Positions 62,699 to 64,000 of a DNA stretch of 64,000 bases are shown here, one piece after another. Source of the stretch: CAWCDJ01 sp963836015 (GTDB lineage Bacteria > Acidobacteriota > Terriglobia > Bryobacterales > Bryobacteraceae); NCBI GenBank assembly GCA_963836015.1, contig CAWIIF010000005.1, positions 1 to 64,000 on the forward strand, in the 5' to 3' direction. Every line of letters starts with the position of its first letter. The first letter of the stretch is position 1. The translations under genes and the position numbers were made by a program. The notes under the pieces were generated by a model. That model saw only the letters and a list, made by a program, of their open reading frames with translations. It ran no database searches and had not been told where the DNA came from.

Positions 62699-64000
62699 AT
62701 GGACTTGTCCCTCGGATTTCCGGAATTCTCGCAGGAACTCACGATCTCGACGAAGGCCTCGCTCGAAAGCGTGGTGTCCTCCCTGCGCGCCGCCCACCAG
62801 CAGCCGGATTCGCCGGTACGCGCCGTTCACCACCAGCCGGCGGTCGAAGGCACTTTCGCCGATATGCCGGACGCCATCGACCAGCGCCTTCGCGGAGCGC
62901 TCGAGCGGCGCGGCATCACGCGCCTCTACTCTCACCAGGCCGAAGCGTTCGACCACCTGCAAGCCGACCGGAACGTGGTGATCGTGACCCCTACCGCAAG
63001 CGGCAAGACCCTGTGCTACAACCTGCCGGTGTTGAACGCGCTGCTGGCCGACGACAGCGCCCGCGCCATGTACCTGTTCCCCACGAAGGCGCTGGCCGAA
63101 GACCAGTTGCACGAATTTCAGGCCGCGGTGGACGGGATGGGTTCCGGGATCCGCGCCTTCACCTACGATGGCGATACCCCGCAGGACGCCCGCAAAGCCA
63201 TACGGCAGCGGGCCAACGTCGTGCTGACCAATCCGGACATGCTGCACTCGGGCATCCTGCCGCACCACACACGGTGGGCGCGGTATTTCGAGAATCTGCG
63301 CTACCTGGTGATCGACGAGCTGCACTATTACCGCGGGGTTTACGGCAGCCACTTGGCGAACCTGCTGCGGCGGCTGCGGCGTATCACGGAGTTTTACGGG
63401 TCGCGGCCGAGGCTGATCTGCTGCTCGGCGACTATCGCCAATCCGCGCGAGCTGGCCGAGGCGTTGACCGGCGAGCCGTTCGAGCTGGTGGAGCGGAACG
63501 GCGCTCCGCGCGGCGAAAAATACTTCGTCTTCTATAACCCGCCGGTGGTCAACCGCCAGCTCGGCATCCGCCGCAGCTACATCGGGGAGAGCCGGCGAAT
63601 GGCGCTGAAGTTCATCGAGAGCGGCCTGCAGACGCTGGTATTCGCGAATAACCGGCTGGCGACCGAAGTTCTCGTAACCTATCTTAAGGACGCCTGCGAC
63701 CGCGGCCCCATTCCCAGCGAGACGGTGCGCGGCTACCGCGGCGGCTACCTGCCGCGCGAGCGCCGCGAGATCGAGCGCCAGTTGCGCGACGGCGAGATCC
63801 GCGCGGTGGTCGCCACGAACGCGCTCGAGCTGGGGATCGATATCGGCTCGCTCGACGCCGTGGTGATGGCCGGATACCCCGGCACCATCGCATCGAGCTG
63901 GCAGCGCGCGGGAAGGGCGGGCCGCCGCCAGGGGACCTCGGCTGCGGTGCTGGTGGCCTCCAGCGCGCCTCTCGATCAGTACGTAGTCGAGCATCCGGAC
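62699..64000 (+). CDS. DEAD/H-box helicase, MrfA/YprA-like, cut by the window edge
   Basis: 434 codons from ATG 62699 to the right edge. Motif I TPTASGKTLCYNLP, motif II VIDELHYYRGVYG, motif III CSATIANP, motif V VATNALELGIDIGS and motif VI WQRAGRAGRRQGTS are all in frame. The DELH box and following YRG are typical of the YprA/MrfA (Hrq1-like) branch, whose C-terminal DUF1998 zinc-binding domain would lie outside the window. MrfA acts in DNA repair in Bacillus; whether that holds here is inference. Confidence 0.88.
   Translation, partial: MDLSLGFPEFSQELTISTKASLESVVSSLRAAHQQPDSPVRAVHHQPAVEGTFADMPDAIDQRLRGALERRGITRLYSHQAEAFDHLQADRNVVIVTPTASGKTLCYNLPVLNALLADDSARAMYLFPTKALAEDQLHEFQAAVDGMGSGIRAFTYDGDTPQDARKAIRQRANVVLTNPDMLHSGILPHHTRWARYFENLRYLVIDELHYYRGVYGSHLANLLRRLRRITEFYGSRPRLICCSATIANPRELAEALTGEPFELVERNGAPRGEKYFVFYNPPVVNRQLGIRRSYIGESRRMALKFIESGLQTLVFANNRLATEVLVTYLKDACDRGPIPSETVRGYRGGYLPRERREIERQLRDGEIRAVVATNALELGIDIGSLDAVVMAGYPGTIASSWQRAGRAGRRQGTSAAVLVASSAPLDQYVVEHPD

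Overview
The window looks like a chromosome segment from an Acidobacteriota member of the Solibacter/Bryobacter type. The basis is five very large Oar-like TonB-dependent receptors with an N-terminal carboxypeptidase-regulatory domain, WD40-like (PD40) propellers, a PadR/MacB-type permease pair, SYLF and S55 (SpoIVB-like) proteins, and high GC. No rRNA, CRISPR array or replication origin was seen. Species assignment is inference.

Layout. 1-6.05 kb is an accessory stretch: a frameshifted PD40 propeller tail, a conserved hypothetical protein, two tyrosine recombinases, an excisionase-like protein, a ribbon-helix-helix protein with its own palindromic operator, and phage-like debris. It stops against the 3' end of an initiator tRNA-Met gene, the usual geometry of an integrative element. 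6.25-10.3 kb holds an S55-peptidase protein translationally coupled to a secreted propeller protein. 10.3-14.4 kb is a four-gene operon of exported TPR proteins, divergent from a TonB receptor (14.5-18.1 kb). 18.1-22.1 kb is a group II intron with recognisable 5' end, domain V and reverse-transcriptase ends. The middle of its RT gene is replaced by a serine-recombinase element. 22.3-26.2 kb is a stress cluster (CsbD-like, groES, groEL, small proteins). 26.8-30.7 kb is a scar: a decayed McrB/McrC-like restriction pair, then an unfamiliar mobile-looking winged-helix gene fused in frame to a truncated MacB-like permease, with its PadR regulator.

31.4-40.1 kb is more ordinary: a sugar isomerase-like protein, a TonB receptor, a SYLF protein, cstA with its small partner, and exported hypotheticals. 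40.1-46.3 kb is a complete-looking diaminopimelate/lysine operon (dapE-like, asd, lysC, dapB, dapA, dapD) led by a lysine riboswitch with a matching promoter. 46.4-53.1 kb holds two more TonB receptors with a shared promoter and leader signature. 53.3-56.1 kb is a CysO-type cysteine pathway: CysM, a JAMM protease, and one polypeptide fusing CysO, a MoeB/MoeZ E1 and a rhodanese. 56.4-62.1 kb carries a TonB receptor, hemD, and the F0 genes atpZ, atpI, atpB and atpE. The window ends in a frameshifted PilZ gene and an MrfA/YprA-like helicase.

Single-base frameshifts, often in short homopolymers, interrupt many otherwise conserved genes (positions near 191, 10858, 13077, 27005, 48257 and 62308). 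Some are real decay in mobile or defence regions, but the pattern is also what residual assembly indels would give.
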